A stretch of DNA of 64,000 bases from an uncultured Lachnospiraceae bacterium (GTDB lineage Bacteria; Bacillota; Clostridia; Lachnospirales; Lachnospiraceae), in NCBI GenBank assembly GCA_944383835.1, contig CALWRE010000043.1:1-64000 (forward strand), read 5' to 3'. Every line of letters starts with the position of its first letter. Positions within the stretch are counted from its first letter, which is position 1. The notes under the pieces were generated by a model, which saw nothing but the letters and a program-made list of their open reading frames with translations, was not told the origin of the DNA and made no database searches. This document shows positions 26,901 to 35,839 of the stretch, piece by piece. The position numbers and the translations under genes are program-made.

Positions 26901-29900
26901 GTAGATTCCGTATTGCTTGTCGTATCGACGCCTGTAGTCTTATTGGCTTCGATCACATAAGGGCCATAAATCCTGGGATTTGACAGAGAATCCTTCATCC
27001 CCTCATAGCCTTCCGGCGCGGTGACCTCCTTCAGGTAATAGCTGCCTGCGGGGAGAAGCCCCGAGAGAGCTATGCCGCTTCTATCACTGGTCATCGTTCC
27101 CAGCAGCTCTCCTGTACAGCCAGCATCTGCATAGATTTCAAAGACCGCTCCTTCCAGCAATACGCCGGAATGATAGTCCGTCTTTGTAATCTGAAGTTTG
27201 CCGTACAAGGTTGTGTTGGTGATGGCGGAATTTCCTGTCAGCGCGGTATTATCGCCGCTGGTAATCACTATCCGCGTGGGATATACGCCCGTCAAAGAAT
27301 ATTTGCCTTCATCGTCATGAGTGCCCAGGTCAGTCTCTACCAGCCAGTACGTTCCAGGCTCAATATGCGTAACCGTCACCTGGCCATTTGAGCCTGTCTT
27401 GAATTCTGTCACATCCTGGCCATCCGCCTTTACCGTTACAGGCGTCAAGCCCTCCAGGCTTGCAGACAAGTCAAAGCTGGTTCCCCAGTTTCCATTCACA
27501 TCTTCGTCATATCGATACAGCCGGAAGGTCACACCTGCCAGGTTTTCCACCTTTTCGTCCTGGAACACACCGGTCTTTTCTACCGTGAGGCTGCCCAGTT
27601 TTATGTTTGTAACCTGAATACTTCCCGTTACGTTTTCCACGCCGGACGCCTGTGACGTCGTGCTTGCAGCAATCGTTCCTGCGGTGATTTCCACCAGGAA
27701 GGATTCCGCCATCTGATAATCGCCCGTGCTGGTGCTCTGCTCCGTGATCCGGTATGTGCCAGGTTCCAGATACTCGGAAATAAAGGTTTCCGTACCGTCC
27801 ACAGTAAAGCTGTAGCTGGTATAATCCACTCTTCCGTTTTCCGCATCCCAAACCCGCCGCACATTCTCAGCGTCATAGGAGACATTTCCATCTTCATTTG
27901 TCACTTTTTCAACGATAAATGCAGCCTCATCGGTATCGGACGCTCCTGTGCCGGTAAAAAGCTTTGTCAGCGCAAACCGGCCGGCATTGATATTGTTTGT
28001 AACAGCATTATCGCCGGTCAGGGAAGTCGTACCGCCCGCATCGATCTTCACTGCAACAGCCAGCGCAGGCTCCGTCACCTGATAGTTCACATTGGAGCCC
28101 ACTCCCGTCTCAACCAGCCAATACTCGCCGGCATCCAGATTTTGTACCGTTGCCTGGCCATTGGCGCCCGTTGTGATGCTCGTGCGGACAGGGGTCTCCG
28201 TCTCCAGCTTACTCCAATTTGCCGAAGCTTCTCCTTCCGTGACTATCGTATTATCCGCCGTTTTCTTATAGAGTGAGAAAATAACTCCTGCCAGATTCGT
28301 CCAGGTGGGATCGCTGCTGTTATCCACGCCCCTCTTCTCGATGATGAGAGTGCCCTTGGGATCATTCTTCACAGCTCCGTCACCAGTCAACGCTGTATTC
28401 AGCTGTCCGCCCGTCACCGTGACTTTAATCGGCGTAGGATCTACGGTATACCCGTTCTCCTCCGACCGCTCCTGCTCCACCAGCCAGTAAGTGCCTGCAG
28501 GCAGGAATTCCGATTCCACCGTGCCCGTGGCGCTGGTTGTGATGGTATAGTCTACCCCCTCTTCCAGTTGAACCGGATTGTCCCGATCTATGCCTTCTGT
28601 CTCGCCCTCCATATCCTGGTATACTTTAAAAGTAGCAATTACATGGATAGAAGAATTCGTGGAATCCACCTTTTCCAACAGGAACTTGCCATATTGCGCC
28701 TCATTATGGAACCCATTGGTTCCGTCCGCATCGTCGATGCTGGCATAGGTGTTTTCGATTGCCGGGTCTTCTGCGCTCTGTTTCTGCGTTACCCTAATCA
28801 CCCGGTAGCCCGTCTCGCCAAAGGCTGTTCCGCCTACAGCGTCTGGCAGGTTCGTCAGATCCTCCATAACAATATACACCCCGGCAGGCAGATAGACGGA
28901 GGTATACAATCCATCCGCGTCCGTCGTGCCGGTAGCAATGGGCAGGGGATCGCCATTACTGTCTATATCCGCTGGCCTTATGTCATATCTGGTTCCGTCA
29001 GCAGCTTCATATTTCCCAGTGAAACTCTGGACAGCCCGATACACATGGATGGTCACCCCTTCCACTACGAAATCCTGTCCGGAAAGGGTGGTATATTTCA
29101 CCACCTGCAGCCGTCCCATGGCAACGTCCTCAAATGTCAAATTTGTGCCGTCTGAAAGCGAAAAGCCGCCGTTTCCATTGGTTGTCACTTCTACAATAAT
29201 ATCGTCGTTTTCCTGCGTTGTAACCGTCGGCAGCTCATATCCCTCCGGCGCAGATATCTCCATGACATAATAGGTTGTAAGCGGTACCAAATCTTCAAAG
29301 ACAAATTCGCCGTCTTCATCCGAAACAGCGATAGCTGCTGCCCCTGTCGTGGACATAAACGTTTGCTTGCCCGCATCCGTGCCAAGGGCTGTCCTTAATT
29401 CATCCAGATTTGTCCATGTCCAGCCCTGGATTGTTTTTCCAACCGTCAGGCCGTCCAAAGCCGCCAGTGTATTTACAGCAGCCTCCTGGCTGGTAAACGC
29501 AGCGAAATATGCTCCGGCCAGGCCTGCCTGGTTCAGGGAGCTTGTTTTTGTGCCCGTCCCATCTACCTCATAATAGTTATAGATCGGATCTGTCTGCGTT
29601 TCGTTTCCAGCTGTCACCACCAGCGGACCGGTCCACTGAACCTCCCAGTGCCAATTTTCCAGAGGGATACTCTGATTATACCCCTGCTGGGCCTTTGACA
29701 GACTGACCTCCTTCAGATAGTATGTTCCCGGTGCCAGGTCAATGGTCACCGCAGAACCTGTCCCGGAAGTGCCGCTTTCCATGATATTGGGGTCTTCTTC
29801 ACTGGAGTTGCTGGCCTGAACCTGTCTCAGGTTTACAACGGTTCCATCATCCAGTTCTGTTTCTACACCGTTTGTATTATCCACTATATACAGCTCAAAC

Positions 29901-32900
29901 TCCGCGCCGTCCAGCAGGTTTCCTGTATTGCGCAGATATTTGAACAGACGCAGTTTGCCTACGTTCGGCGTATTGTCGATGGACGGAGTTACCCCTGTCT
30001 CATCCGGATGAGAGTTAGCCGCAACCGTCTGTCCTGGCTGAACCGTGACAGCAATCGGATCGATGGCTATATAACCGGACGGAGTCGTTGTCTCCACAAC
30101 CCAATACTCTTTATTTGGCTCCAGATAGCCAGACACGCCGGATGAAGTATCTGTAAGATCTATCGTCGCCAGGGAATTTCCCAGATTCGTTCCCGTACAG
30201 TCTCCATTCACGTCTGTATTCGCAGGCGTTTTCTCATAAATATCAAACACTGCCCCCGTAAGGCTATACCGCGTGTAGGCTGCATCGTCCCCCGTCAGAG
30301 CGTCTCCGTCTGCACCCGCCACATTAAAGAGAGCTGTCTTATAGATGCTGATCCGTCCCATGGGGACATTTGTAACGGCGCCCGTTCCGGTCAGATCTGT
30401 ATTCGTCTCTCCCGCCGTAATTGTAATATAACGGGGCGTTGTGTCAGGCACATAGTTAGCCGGGGCTGCCGTCTCCACCACCTTATAACGGCCAGGCGCC
30501 AGCCAGCCGGATACTGCATTTCCCTTTCCGTCCGTGGACAAGGTAACCCCCGTCTCACTGTACTCACGCTGAGCGTCCGGCAGATCCGGATTGCCGCTGG
30601 TCACATCTGTCTCGGGATATAACGTAAAGGCAGCAACCAGACCTTCCCTTGTCTCCGCGTCTATCTTTTCAATCGCCACCTTACCCATCGACGGAGTATT
30701 TACGATCTCCAGATCCGGTACCGCCATCCCGCCCAGATCAGTCCGGTTTTGCCCAGCCTGGATCGTGATCACGCGATATAAGGCGGGATATCCTTCCATC
30801 TGCTCCTCTTCCAGGATATAAGTACCCGGTTCCAGGTTATCGACAGAAGCATTTCCCGCTTCATCTGTCGTAATCAGACCATCCGCACCAATGCCCGGAT
30901 AGAGAGTCCTGTCTTCCGTATTAAGCAGCTGTTCTCCTTTCCGGTAGCTCGTGGTTCCATCCGTATAGGTTCCGCTCGCGTCTGTCACAGCCCGGTACAG
31001 CTTAAAGGACACGCCGGACATAGGCTCGTATTCCGCCGCCGTGTCCGCATCCATGGCATCCCATTTCAGGATCTCCAGCTTGCCCACCGGATCGTTGGGA
31101 ATGGGCGCAGTGAAATAAACCTCATTGGTCTCTCCGGCCGTCACCGTCACGGTGCGCTCTGTACTGTCTGCCACATAACCAGATTCCACCGAATACTCTT
31201 TCAGCGTATAGGTTCCTGGCTCTAACCAGCCAGACGTACCTACCCCGTCCTCCCCCGTTACAATCATTCCTGCCGGAACCGTAGCATTGTCCGGAGAGTA
31301 CAGATAGAACACTGCCTTCAGCCCGGTATTTCCATCCAAAGAGCTGACTTTTTTAACCGACACCTTGCCCTCATCCGGTTGATTGACCACCGAGGTATCT
31401 ACCTCCGGATACGGATTTCCGCTTCCCGCAGGGCTCTCCTGATTTTGGCCGGCCACGATTTCTATTACCAGGGAGTGCGGAGGATAGCCCTCCGGCTCCT
31501 CCCCTTCTTCATCCTCTTCTGCCAGGATGTAGAAGCCGGGTTCCAGATTTCCGACAGCCGCTTCTCCGTCTTCATCCGTGGTAAAGATGCCGTTTTCATC
31601 CATACCGGGCTTGCCAGTAACCGGTTCGCCCTGGCTGTAGCGTGTGCCGTTCCCGCTATCGGGATAACGGTAGCTTCCATTCTCGTCCTCCACTGCACGA
31701 TAGAGGCGGAACTTCACCCCGCTCATGGGGCTGCCGGTCATATCGCCTTCCTCTGCATCCATCAGGGTTGTCTTTACCACATGCAGCTGTCCCAGACGGT
31801 CATTGGTGATCTCCTCATCCACAATTTTCACCGTTGCATTCGCTGCGGCAGTGGTCACGGAATAAACCTCGGAGGTGTCCGCCGCATAACCTGCCGGGGC
31901 GCTGTTTTCTTTAATGTAATAAGTAGTATTGGCTGTCAGGCCGCCGAAGATCAGTTCACCATTCGCATTGGTACTGCCGGTTGCAACCGCATTCTGGCAG
32001 TCCTCATCCGAATAGAGGGTGAAATTGGCGTCTGCCAGCCGCACGCCGGTGACAGAGTCTGTCTTAATCACACGGATGCTCACCTGCTGTGCATTCTCCA
32101 CGGTTACTTCCGTCTGCGCATTTTCCGTCACGGAAATACCGTTTCCGTCAGCAACTCCCATTTCATTGCTGTCTACGCCGCTGACAATCTCAATCATGAC
32201 AGTATAGCCGTCGGGTGCAGTAATCTCTTTCAGATAATAATTTCCTACCGGAAGCAAGGCGGACAGACCCACTCCGTTTTCATCCGTCGTAAAGGTATCT
32301 ACCGGGGTGCCCGTGCAGGCCGCATTGTCATACACCTCAAAGGTGGCTCCTGCCAGGGTCGTATTGTGATCGGCCGCATCCACCTTGGTAACCTTGATCT
32401 GGCCGTAATAGGTAGTGTTTGACACCGTAAATTCATTCTGCGTATTGGACACAGTGACCTGGTGCCGTCCCCGAATCTGCGTAAAACCGGCCGGCGCACT
32501 CACTTCCTCATACCAGTAATCCCCCGGCGCAACCATAAGCGTTTCGCCCGTAGGATTGCCGTTCTCATCGGCGATCTCCGTCACGGAATGTCCCGTACCG
32601 TCCAGTACCGTCACCAGGGTTGCAATCGGATTTTCTGCATCTTCGCTGTCATAAATACGAAACTGCACTCCTGCCAGCTGCTGCGTAAAGAGGGCAGGAC
32701 TCTCGCCGTCGCTGATCACACCCACTTTGTTAATCACCAGGCCGATCAGCGGCTGGTTTGCAATCTCCTCCCGCAAAGCTGTTGTCTGGTTCGCCGTAAT
32801 CGTCACTTGAACCGGAGTCGTATTGCGGACATATCCGTCCGGCTCCTGCGTCTCCAGCAGCCAATATGTACCAGGAAGAATGTTCCCGCTGACTGCCCTT

Positions 32901-35512
32901 CCATTGTCTCCTGTCGTAAGTACCACAGCCGCTCCGGTACTGTCTGTAACCGGCGTTTCACAGGCCTGATCTGTATATAAGCGGAATTCTGCGCCGGACA
33001 GATAAATTGTATTTCCCGTGTTGTCCGGAAGGAGGGAAGTCTTCGTCAGGCTCAAACGACCATAAGGAGCTGTATTCAAAAATACAGGCGCACCCGGATT
33101 CACCGCAATCTCAGCGGCATCATCCCAGCTCGGAACGTTCACCTGGCCGGACGTTATTGTCACATCCCTTGAAGAAGCCAGCGTATAATCTCCCACCAGG
33201 GAATCCGGCAGGCCCGTCTCCGACAGAGTGTAATCTCCCTCTATCACAGCCGGGAATACAACCAGGCCTCTTTCATTGGACACAGCCGTATAGACCCGAG
33301 TGGGATCGGTTTTGCTGGTCAGGGTAAATGTTACGCCCTCCAGAGAAGAAACCAATCCGACCGGATCTTTTCCATATTTATAAAACATCAGGCTGCCTGC
33401 GCTCTCCGCCGTATTGATAACGGTCAAAGTCGCTTCGGTCCTTCCGTCTTCATCCACAGAAGTATTGAGGGTCACTCCGCCGGCATCCGACTCCAGACGA
33501 ACGGAACCATCCTCCGAAACCGTAATGGCAATCCGGCCCTCAAAAGCTTTTGCAAAACCCTCCGGCGCAGACAATTCTTCCAGATAATAAGTCCGTCCCA
33601 CCAGCATCTCATCAAAAATAACCTGACCATTCTCGTCTGTAACTGTGGGATTACCCTCCGGCTGCGCATGGATGTCATTGGCAACCTGCGTTCCGTCTTC
33701 TGTGCGGTACAAGCCAAAGGTTGCCGTGCCATAGTCTCCCGTACCCAGAGAGAATACGTCTTCTCCGATCTGCACGTATTTATCTACCACCAGATCTACG
33801 GAATCGACGTTTTCATCATACTCACCCAGCTGAATTTCTGCCGCGTCCGATTTTTTGACCTCATTCTCTCCGATCAATGTGTATGTCAAATCTGCCGTAT
33901 TCGTCAGCACCCAAGGCTCCAGTACCTGATCCACTGGTACCTGATAGGCCGACACCGGGTAGCGCAGAGTCACAGTATACTCTGTATCGACAGGCGCTCC
34001 GTCATAGAGATGCTGATACAAATCATTGGAATCGTTCAGCGTGTCCAGGGCAAAAAATTCGATAGCAACTGCCTCTCCCGCCCCATTATACTGCACCTCG
34101 TAGTCCTCTCCCTGCGTCAGAGTCCCACGGCCCTGAGTAGATACCGAAACCACCGTGGCCCCGCCGCCTGCCGGTGTGTCCACAGGCAGATTGTCAATCA
34201 GTGAAAAAGCCGGACTGCCATCCGCATTCAGGGCAAAATTCAGGCGGCCATTGCGGTTCGCCACATAACTCTCGCTTTCCTCCGGTGACGGATCATTCTC
34301 CGAAGCCTGGTTGATTACGTCGATGGTATATTCCACTTCAAAATATTCCACGCCGTTCTCTGTCACACGATCGATCACTGTCTGTCCGTTATTCGTTTCG
34401 ACAGCCTTCTCAACACGCCATCCGTCGCTGGCCTGCACCCGTGTGGATGGACGTACGGATGCCTCGAGGCTCTGATTTGCCCCCTGCGTATCCATATAGC
34501 TTGCCTGGAATTCAATCGGGAAAGACAGAAGCTCATCGCCTTCATCCATGCTGTCTTCCAGTTCAAAATTATTTGTCTGGACCGGAACCTGGATCTGATG
34601 GGCGTTTCCTGCCTCCAAAGAAGTATTCAGACTGAGCACCAGATACTGATGTCCTGCCACACCCGGTCTCAGCTCGCTGTCCTGCACCACCGACGACTGT
34701 ACATCGTCTGGATTTACCGTTACACCTGCCGGAAGATCTATCGTCACAGTAGGCGACTGGTAAACGCCGCCTGTTGCCAGCGGCGGAACCGTAAAGCTGA
34801 TATTAAGGGTCAGGGACTCTCCGGACACCACGTATCCTTCATGAGGAAGATTCATCGTCGCCGACAGCGAAAGCTGCGCATCTGTGCCGCTTCCGCTCTC
34901 CGTTTCCCCTGTGTCATCCAGAGCCATAGCCCCGCCCAGAGAATTGCTCGAAGAATTCCCCAACGAATTCTGCGCGCCGGCAGGGGCAGAATTTCCCCCG
35001 TTTTGCGGGTCTGCAACAGAGCTCCCCTGCTCCGCGCTCTCCGCCTCGCTGCTTTCCTGGGGAACAGACTCTCCCTCGGAGCTCTCCGCTTCGCTGCTCT
35101 CGGATTCCGCTTGCGTGTTCTCGCTCACAGAGCCCGCCGCTTCGGAGCTCTCCTCGGAGCCCTCCTCCTGGCTGCCGCCGGCTTCGGAGCTTTCCGCCTC
35201 GCTGCTTTCCGGCTGCCTCTCGCCCTCAGAGCCCTCTCCCTCGGAACTCTCCCCCTCGGCGCTTTCGGATTCCTCCTGCGTTTCTTCCTGGGCGCTCCCG
35301 GAGTCTTCCTCCGTCACATTCTGAGCGCTCTCGGACTCTTCTTCCGTCACACCCTGGACGCTCTCGGACTCTTCCTCCGTCTCCGCAAGAGTACCTTCTG
35401 CCGCATATATATCAAAGCCATGGGAGCTCACCACCGCGCCCACTAAAAGCGCCAGGGCGAGTACAAGCACCAGAAGCCCGTGGTTCCAATGTCTTCTTTT
35501 CCTTCCCTTCAT
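20948..35512 (-). CDS. Giant SpaA/SdrD_B-repeat cell-surface protein
   Basis: A single open frame of 4854 codons, about half a megadalton. ATG 35512 (MKGRKRRHWNHG) was chosen because CGGGAGG lies 8 nt upstream and a signal peptide ending near SHGFDIYA follows. The order is: an acidic Glu/Ser-rich low-complexity stretch (about 40-180); beta-sandwich segments (about 195-570); about 24 SpaA-like repeats of roughly 118 residues (about 575-3405), each opening like GKLxxxKxD and closing with GTYYLKEVxAPxGY; longer beta domains (about 3420-4070); five SdrD_B-like modules with GDxVWxDxNxNGIQD (about 4090-4800); and a terminal TGDN, hydrophobic helix and RRRKRKI tail. SpaA domains usually form internal Lys-Asn isopeptide bonds, so a long rigid stalk is likely. 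No LPXTG and no sortase gene is in the window. Confidence 0.9.
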   Translation of the reverse strand: MKGRKRRHWNHGLLVLVLALALLVGAVVSSHGFDIYAAEGTLAETEEESESVQGVTEEESESAQNVTEEDSGSAQEETQEESESAEGESSEGEGSEGERQPESSEAESSEAGGSQEEGSEESSEAAGSVSENTQAESESSEAESSEGESVPQESSEAESAEQGSSVADPQNGGNSAPAGAQNSLGNSSSNSLGGAMALDDTGETESGSGTDAQLSLSATMNLPHEGYVVSGESLTLNISFTVPPLATGGVYQSPTVTIDLPAGVTVNPDDVQSSVVQDSELRPGVAGHQYLVLSLNTSLEAGNAHQIQVPVQTNNFELEDSMDEGDELLSFPIEFQASYMDTQGANQSLEASVRPSTRVQASDGWRVEKAVETNNGQTVIDRVTENGVEYFEVEYTIDVINQASENDPSPEESESYVANRNGRLNFALNADGSPAFSLIDNLPVDTPAGGGATVVSVSTQGRGTLTQGEDYEVQYNGAGEAVAIEFFALDTLNDSNDLYQHLYDGAPVDTEYTVTLRYPVSAYQVPVDQVLEPWVLTNTADLTYTLIGENEVKKSDAAEIQLGEYDENVDSVDLVVDKYVQIGEDVFSLGTGDYGTATFGLYRTEDGTQVANDIHAQPEGNPTVTDENGQVIFDEMLVGRTYYLEELSAPEGFAKAFEGRIAITVSEDGSVRLESDAGGVTLNTSVDEDGRTEATLTVINTAESAGSLMFYKYGKDPVGLVSSLEGVTFTLTSKTDPTRVYTAVSNERGLVVFPAVIEGDYTLSETGLPDSLVGDYTLASSRDVTITSGQVNVPSWDDAAEIAVNPGAPVFLNTAPYGRLSLTKTSLLPDNTGNTIYLSGAEFRLYTDQACETPVTDSTGAAVVLTTGDNGRAVSGNILPGTYWLLETQEPDGYVRNTTPVQVTITANQTTALREEIANQPLIGLVINKVGVISDGESPALFTQQLAGVQFRIYDSEDAENPIATLVTVLDGTGHSVTEIADENGNPTGETLMVAPGDYWYEEVSAPAGFTQIRGRHQVTVSNTQNEFTVSNTTYYGQIKVTKVDAADHNTTLAGATFEVYDNAACTGTPVDTFTTDENGVGLSALLPVGNYYLKEITAPDGYTVMIEIVSGVDSNEMGVADGNGISVTENAQTEVTVENAQQVSIRVIKTDSVTGVRLADANFTLYSDEDCQNAVATGSTNANGELIFGGLTANTTYYIKENSAPAGYAADTSEVYSVTTAAANATVKIVDEEITNDRLGQLHVVKTTLMDAEEGDMTGSPMSGVKFRLYRAVEDENGSYRYPDSGNGTRYSQGEPVTGKPGMDENGIFTTDEDGEAAVGNLEPGFYILAEEDEEGEEPEGYPPHSLVIEIVAGQNQESPAGSGNPYPEVDTSVVNQPDEGKVSVKKVSSLDGNTGLKAVFYLYSPDNATVPAGMIVTGEDGVGTSGWLEPGTYTLKEYSVESGYVADSTERTVTVTAGETNEVYFTAPIPNDPVGKLEILKWDAMDADTAAEYEPMSGVSFKLYRAVTDASGTYTDGTTSYRKGEQLLNTEDRTLYPGIGADGLITTDEAGNASVDNLEPGTYILEEEQMEGYPALYRVITIQAGQNRTDLGGMAVPDLEIVNTPSMGKVAIEKIDAETREGLVAAFTLYPETDVTSGNPDLPDAQREYSETGVTLSTDGKGNAVSGWLAPGRYKVVETAAPANYVPDTTPRYITITAGETNTDLTGTGAVTNVPMGRISIYKTALFNVAGADGDALTGDDAAYTRYSLTGAVFDIYEKTPANTDVNGDCTGTNLGNSLATIDLTDTSSGVSGYLEPNKEYWVVETTTPSGYIAIDPIAVTVQPGQTVAANSHPDETGVTPSIDNTPNVGKLRLFKYLRNTGNLLDGAEFELYIVDNTNGVETELDDGTVVNLRQVQASNSSEEDPNIMESGTSGTGSAVTIDLAPGTYYLKEVSLSKAQQGYNQSIPLENWHWEVQWTGPLVVTAGNETQTDPIYNYYEVDGTGTKTSSLNQAGLAGAYFAAFTSQEAAVNTLAALDGLTVGKTIQGWTWTNLDELRTALGTDAGKQTFMSTTGAAAIAVSDEDGEFVFEDLVPLTTYYVMEISAPEGYELPTVTTQENDDIIVEVTTNGNGGFSLSDGTNLTFEDVAMGRLQVVKYTTLSGQDFVVEGVTIHVYRAVQSFTGKYEAADGTRYDIRPADIDSNGDPLPIATGTTDADGLYTSVYLPAGVYIVMEDLTNLPDAVGGTAFGETGYRVIRVTQKQSAEDPAIENTYASIDDADGTNGFHNEAQYGKFLLEKVDSTNSSIHVIATFKVYQDMEGETEGIDRDNPVQLEEGVDYTITTSATGTVESEFLPAGTYWLVEQERSEENGYTVDPTPIKVTVTGGQLNTALTGDGAVKNDPKGTLIIEKRGVDNSSDPTWTNLAGVIFSLYKKTADNTIVTEGEASANWSKLETETPVRTSITTGANGQATVQNLDAGEYWLVETGVGSNVNYQVTEPALAVAVKIDAGGTTSLTGDNAVTNNINAGRFALTKLFTGTGASDTDEAAFIVEKVTNEDGNVSYDAENVRRVWDAENGRVDYTSYSFTVDGTETFISEYLEPGTYRITEQSTSTGDYQMAESFLVEITAGTIAASTTSQASGVENVTGSIQVTNIKLGSLTVEKTGVFQDEKVENLAGVTFRLYRYDEDVNGNWGTSFDLSASLEGLTPVTVKADGQDVTEFKTGSNGQVTVTHIEPGTYWLVETDLGTHDDEGKYSLTGVYPTRIVITSGDNTALTGNSAITNTTLYGKLQITKTDYHSGVLLEGAVFEIYADAGCTGELLGTMTSDRSGIALSGLLPAGSYYLKEVTAPEGYEGMKDSLSNPRIYGPYVIEANKTTGVDTTSNTESTNITNRKQFTIEVTKTDDETGALLDGAVFYLYGSKELAEDNNTTLALAHAATVNGKAAFTVTINDRDSEDWANSSQTFYLVEETPPSGYASNTAIHEVTVTYSDPDGKAEITVENETLGRIQLQKNVVWDGRTQGLGGVGFTFYKVEGFGENHKDGAAAAYTGTTEADGSLTTGPLEEGWYEVVETSTPTGYQAETVSHWVQVVNKQTNTELADEPIMNTPYQGNFQLEKVAGDGMTPLGGAVFEFYRQNDSGSYELVDSENSTFTVNFTEGGRAIYSSGMLDPGRYMVKEITAPRDGDIQYSVSGEEIYFEIQAGYTTYLTGDEAVKNYPQMSIVLTKTGDAPNGSPVLAGAVFQLYASDQTTEVGEAVTTDTNGVARWTGIDPGTYYIKEVSAPDGYAVSGEVRQVIVPKSTATVSSELTVNAGTWTDEADMGRLLIRKTDENGTAMLSDAQFNIYGANAQGEYTELMNDQPLTTDHTGTVRSELLPAAEGGTTYLVVETKAPDGYTLDDAFTEISQYVTVYPIHNPQYTGDGSRNVVTFANKTVASIGVFQPSIRKEVSDDNEGYTDGTVYADESLLLDSYTVNFRVSGLADGTNDLPADSFTVTDDNILLYSYDTVTQIYRKKTAEAGDYVINQVTVDPASNADSAQQVTAQVLYRTFGSDSWQPAASGLVLDQERTVSLDGLNAVGVQIAYSNVRAGFKADGFTMEVTFAERTGDPVAPEVRRITNDATVDWAYTYRASDGTEQQVTGTNTSNEVEALIPRADELLPQVLLTNTIVNAGSSYTFYTGDTVDFQVKAVNVQNEEGNAPDFRQPVIAVELPAYTTLDQGSGFTVYQTQMVNGVPQNVALVEGRDYTVTAVEGVPAVTAIENGTYIYSNTETTTRYIFTFSEDIALSPDTEAGANSSLTIGYSATIDYDKPSSQSGLFSPAYLSSLYQLPASQENPLGLSFEAYQGSTQVNDSLDSNLNMELEYLNQPVDFIVLNSEETVLVKTVSDELNGNYTTSQVDVYPNENVYYKLTLYNNSTSNLRSVRFIDILPFNGDTFVFRSSGITDRLTTIPNGSGYEEMLLVNVFAEDKYATIYYYVEADAQSNSWIRDNRELYTAEEELPMLYDADGDYWNAANGGYWTTDKPSDMSRVTAVGVEVTLPEGDYLAQGESYTVTLEMKTPGYTAEDISIYDGTVMANSSAAAVVRAGEAQINPTLDIVEPNKVLVGLSLPTGSIGDTAWYDLNNNGIQDDGESSAAANITVELYQTTLTYLNGGTLYRSEEKLIATTTTDGAGHYLFDNLPCNYLATGAAEGSENPDDYVGGTIYYYRVRFSVPANHAVTIRYGGETEQGVDYETDSNIDANGWTDTITLSILNEMVEGREVIAGEDNLTIDAGYVVSVALGDRVWIDLNHDGLQGPDEPGLEGVLVNLYRVDSADGQVEAGDEPIATALTDADGYYLFDQLPQGYYVVEFDIRALTTDGYTYRYAFTDSDRNSTSVFSPDDSDAIYNADSSGRIKRTQVIPLTFAESEVIARNGSKQDRTWDAGVWVYSALGGYIFEDTNYTDLQDIDTGRMDSPLPGTLVQLYRVINGIREKQPIRETTVGGDGRYFFDELEAGQYQVFFRFPEGYTAVDSPDGDKTPETNLSDTNDSDCCVFTDGNYQSGFTEVITLGYNTVDETWDAGANLLGAIGDYVWFDTDKDGIQDEGEQPISGVTVRLQYRMGDTDTWRLWPGGTTATDETGRYLFTGLPGGDDYDIQYRVFFDFEDPTTTITITNAGTDSAVDSDALGFYMENLGYVTTTIFLGYGETDLTWDAGVIVTVCGMGDFVWYDDNRNGIQDVGEAGVAGIPVVLERNMTGRLDDNSDWTVVGTTTTNENGYYRFLDLQEGYYRVRFQISAPYIATLYNRGTGDNAYQYDSDASMAIGDDWYRSRVFYLEDGQYDWTWDAGLYRLTTEDVDTGDNRNLWFWLSAAGIALTVIGAAGIYARRRKRKI

Positions 35513-35609
35513 TTCCAAAACCTCCCGCATGAGATAATTTCTATCGGCCATCCTTGGTCAAATGGGGCGGCTGCAAGGCATAGCTTCCCCACATATATAA
35601 CGTTTTTTA

Positions 35610-35641
35610 AGTATAGCGCATGAGCGTCACAAAAGCGTCAC
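35610..35641 (-). promoter_or_regulatory. Activator-type promoter with SARP-like direct repeats (giant gene)
   Basis: Minus strand, 5' to 3': GTGACGC (35635-35641), TTTT, GTGACGC (35624-35630), exactly 8 bp, then TATACT (35610-35615). The two heptamers are identical. No -35 hexamer is visible, as expected for an activator-dependent promoter. It lies about 100 bp before the ATG in the 327-bp divergent gap 35513-35839, which contains no gene but also holds the promoter of the SARP-like regulator. Confidence 0.75.
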
Positions 35642-35670
35642 ATATCCATCCCTTTTTACCGCTTATTTAC

Positions 35671-35687
35671 AACGTATTGCACACGTT
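35671..35687. promoter_or_regulatory. Inverted repeat AACGT-N7-ACGTT upstream of the SARP-like gene
   Basis: AACGT at 35671-35675 and ACGTT at 35683-35687 form a 5-bp inverted repeat with centre spacing typical of a dimeric repressor site. It ends 13 bp upstream of the -35 of the regulator promoter. It is short and may be chance. Confidence 0.3.
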
Positions 35688-35700
35688 ATGATTATTTTTG

Positions 35701-35729
35701 TTGTATTCCCCGCCCCGTCTTGCTATAAT
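35701..35729 (+). promoter_or_regulatory. Promoter of the SARP-like regulator gene
   Basis: TTGTAT (35701-35706), 17-bp spacer, TATAAT (35724-35729), about 110 bp before the ATG. Good -10, two-mismatch -35. It may also transcribe the downstream lipoprotein, since only 19 bp separate those genes. Confidence 0.65.
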
Positions 35730-35839
35730 TATTCCTGTACAATGATGTAGGGGGCAAAAGGGTTTTGGCCCCTATGATACCTGTACAATTCTTTCAATGG
35801 ACTTACAGACTTACAAACTTACAGATAGAAAGGAACACT

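Noticed and set aside
21100..33800. CRISPR or DNA-level tandem repeat array in the giant gene
   Set aside because: The repetition is at the protein-domain level; repeat units are diverged and about 350 bp long, with no short identical repeats and spacers.
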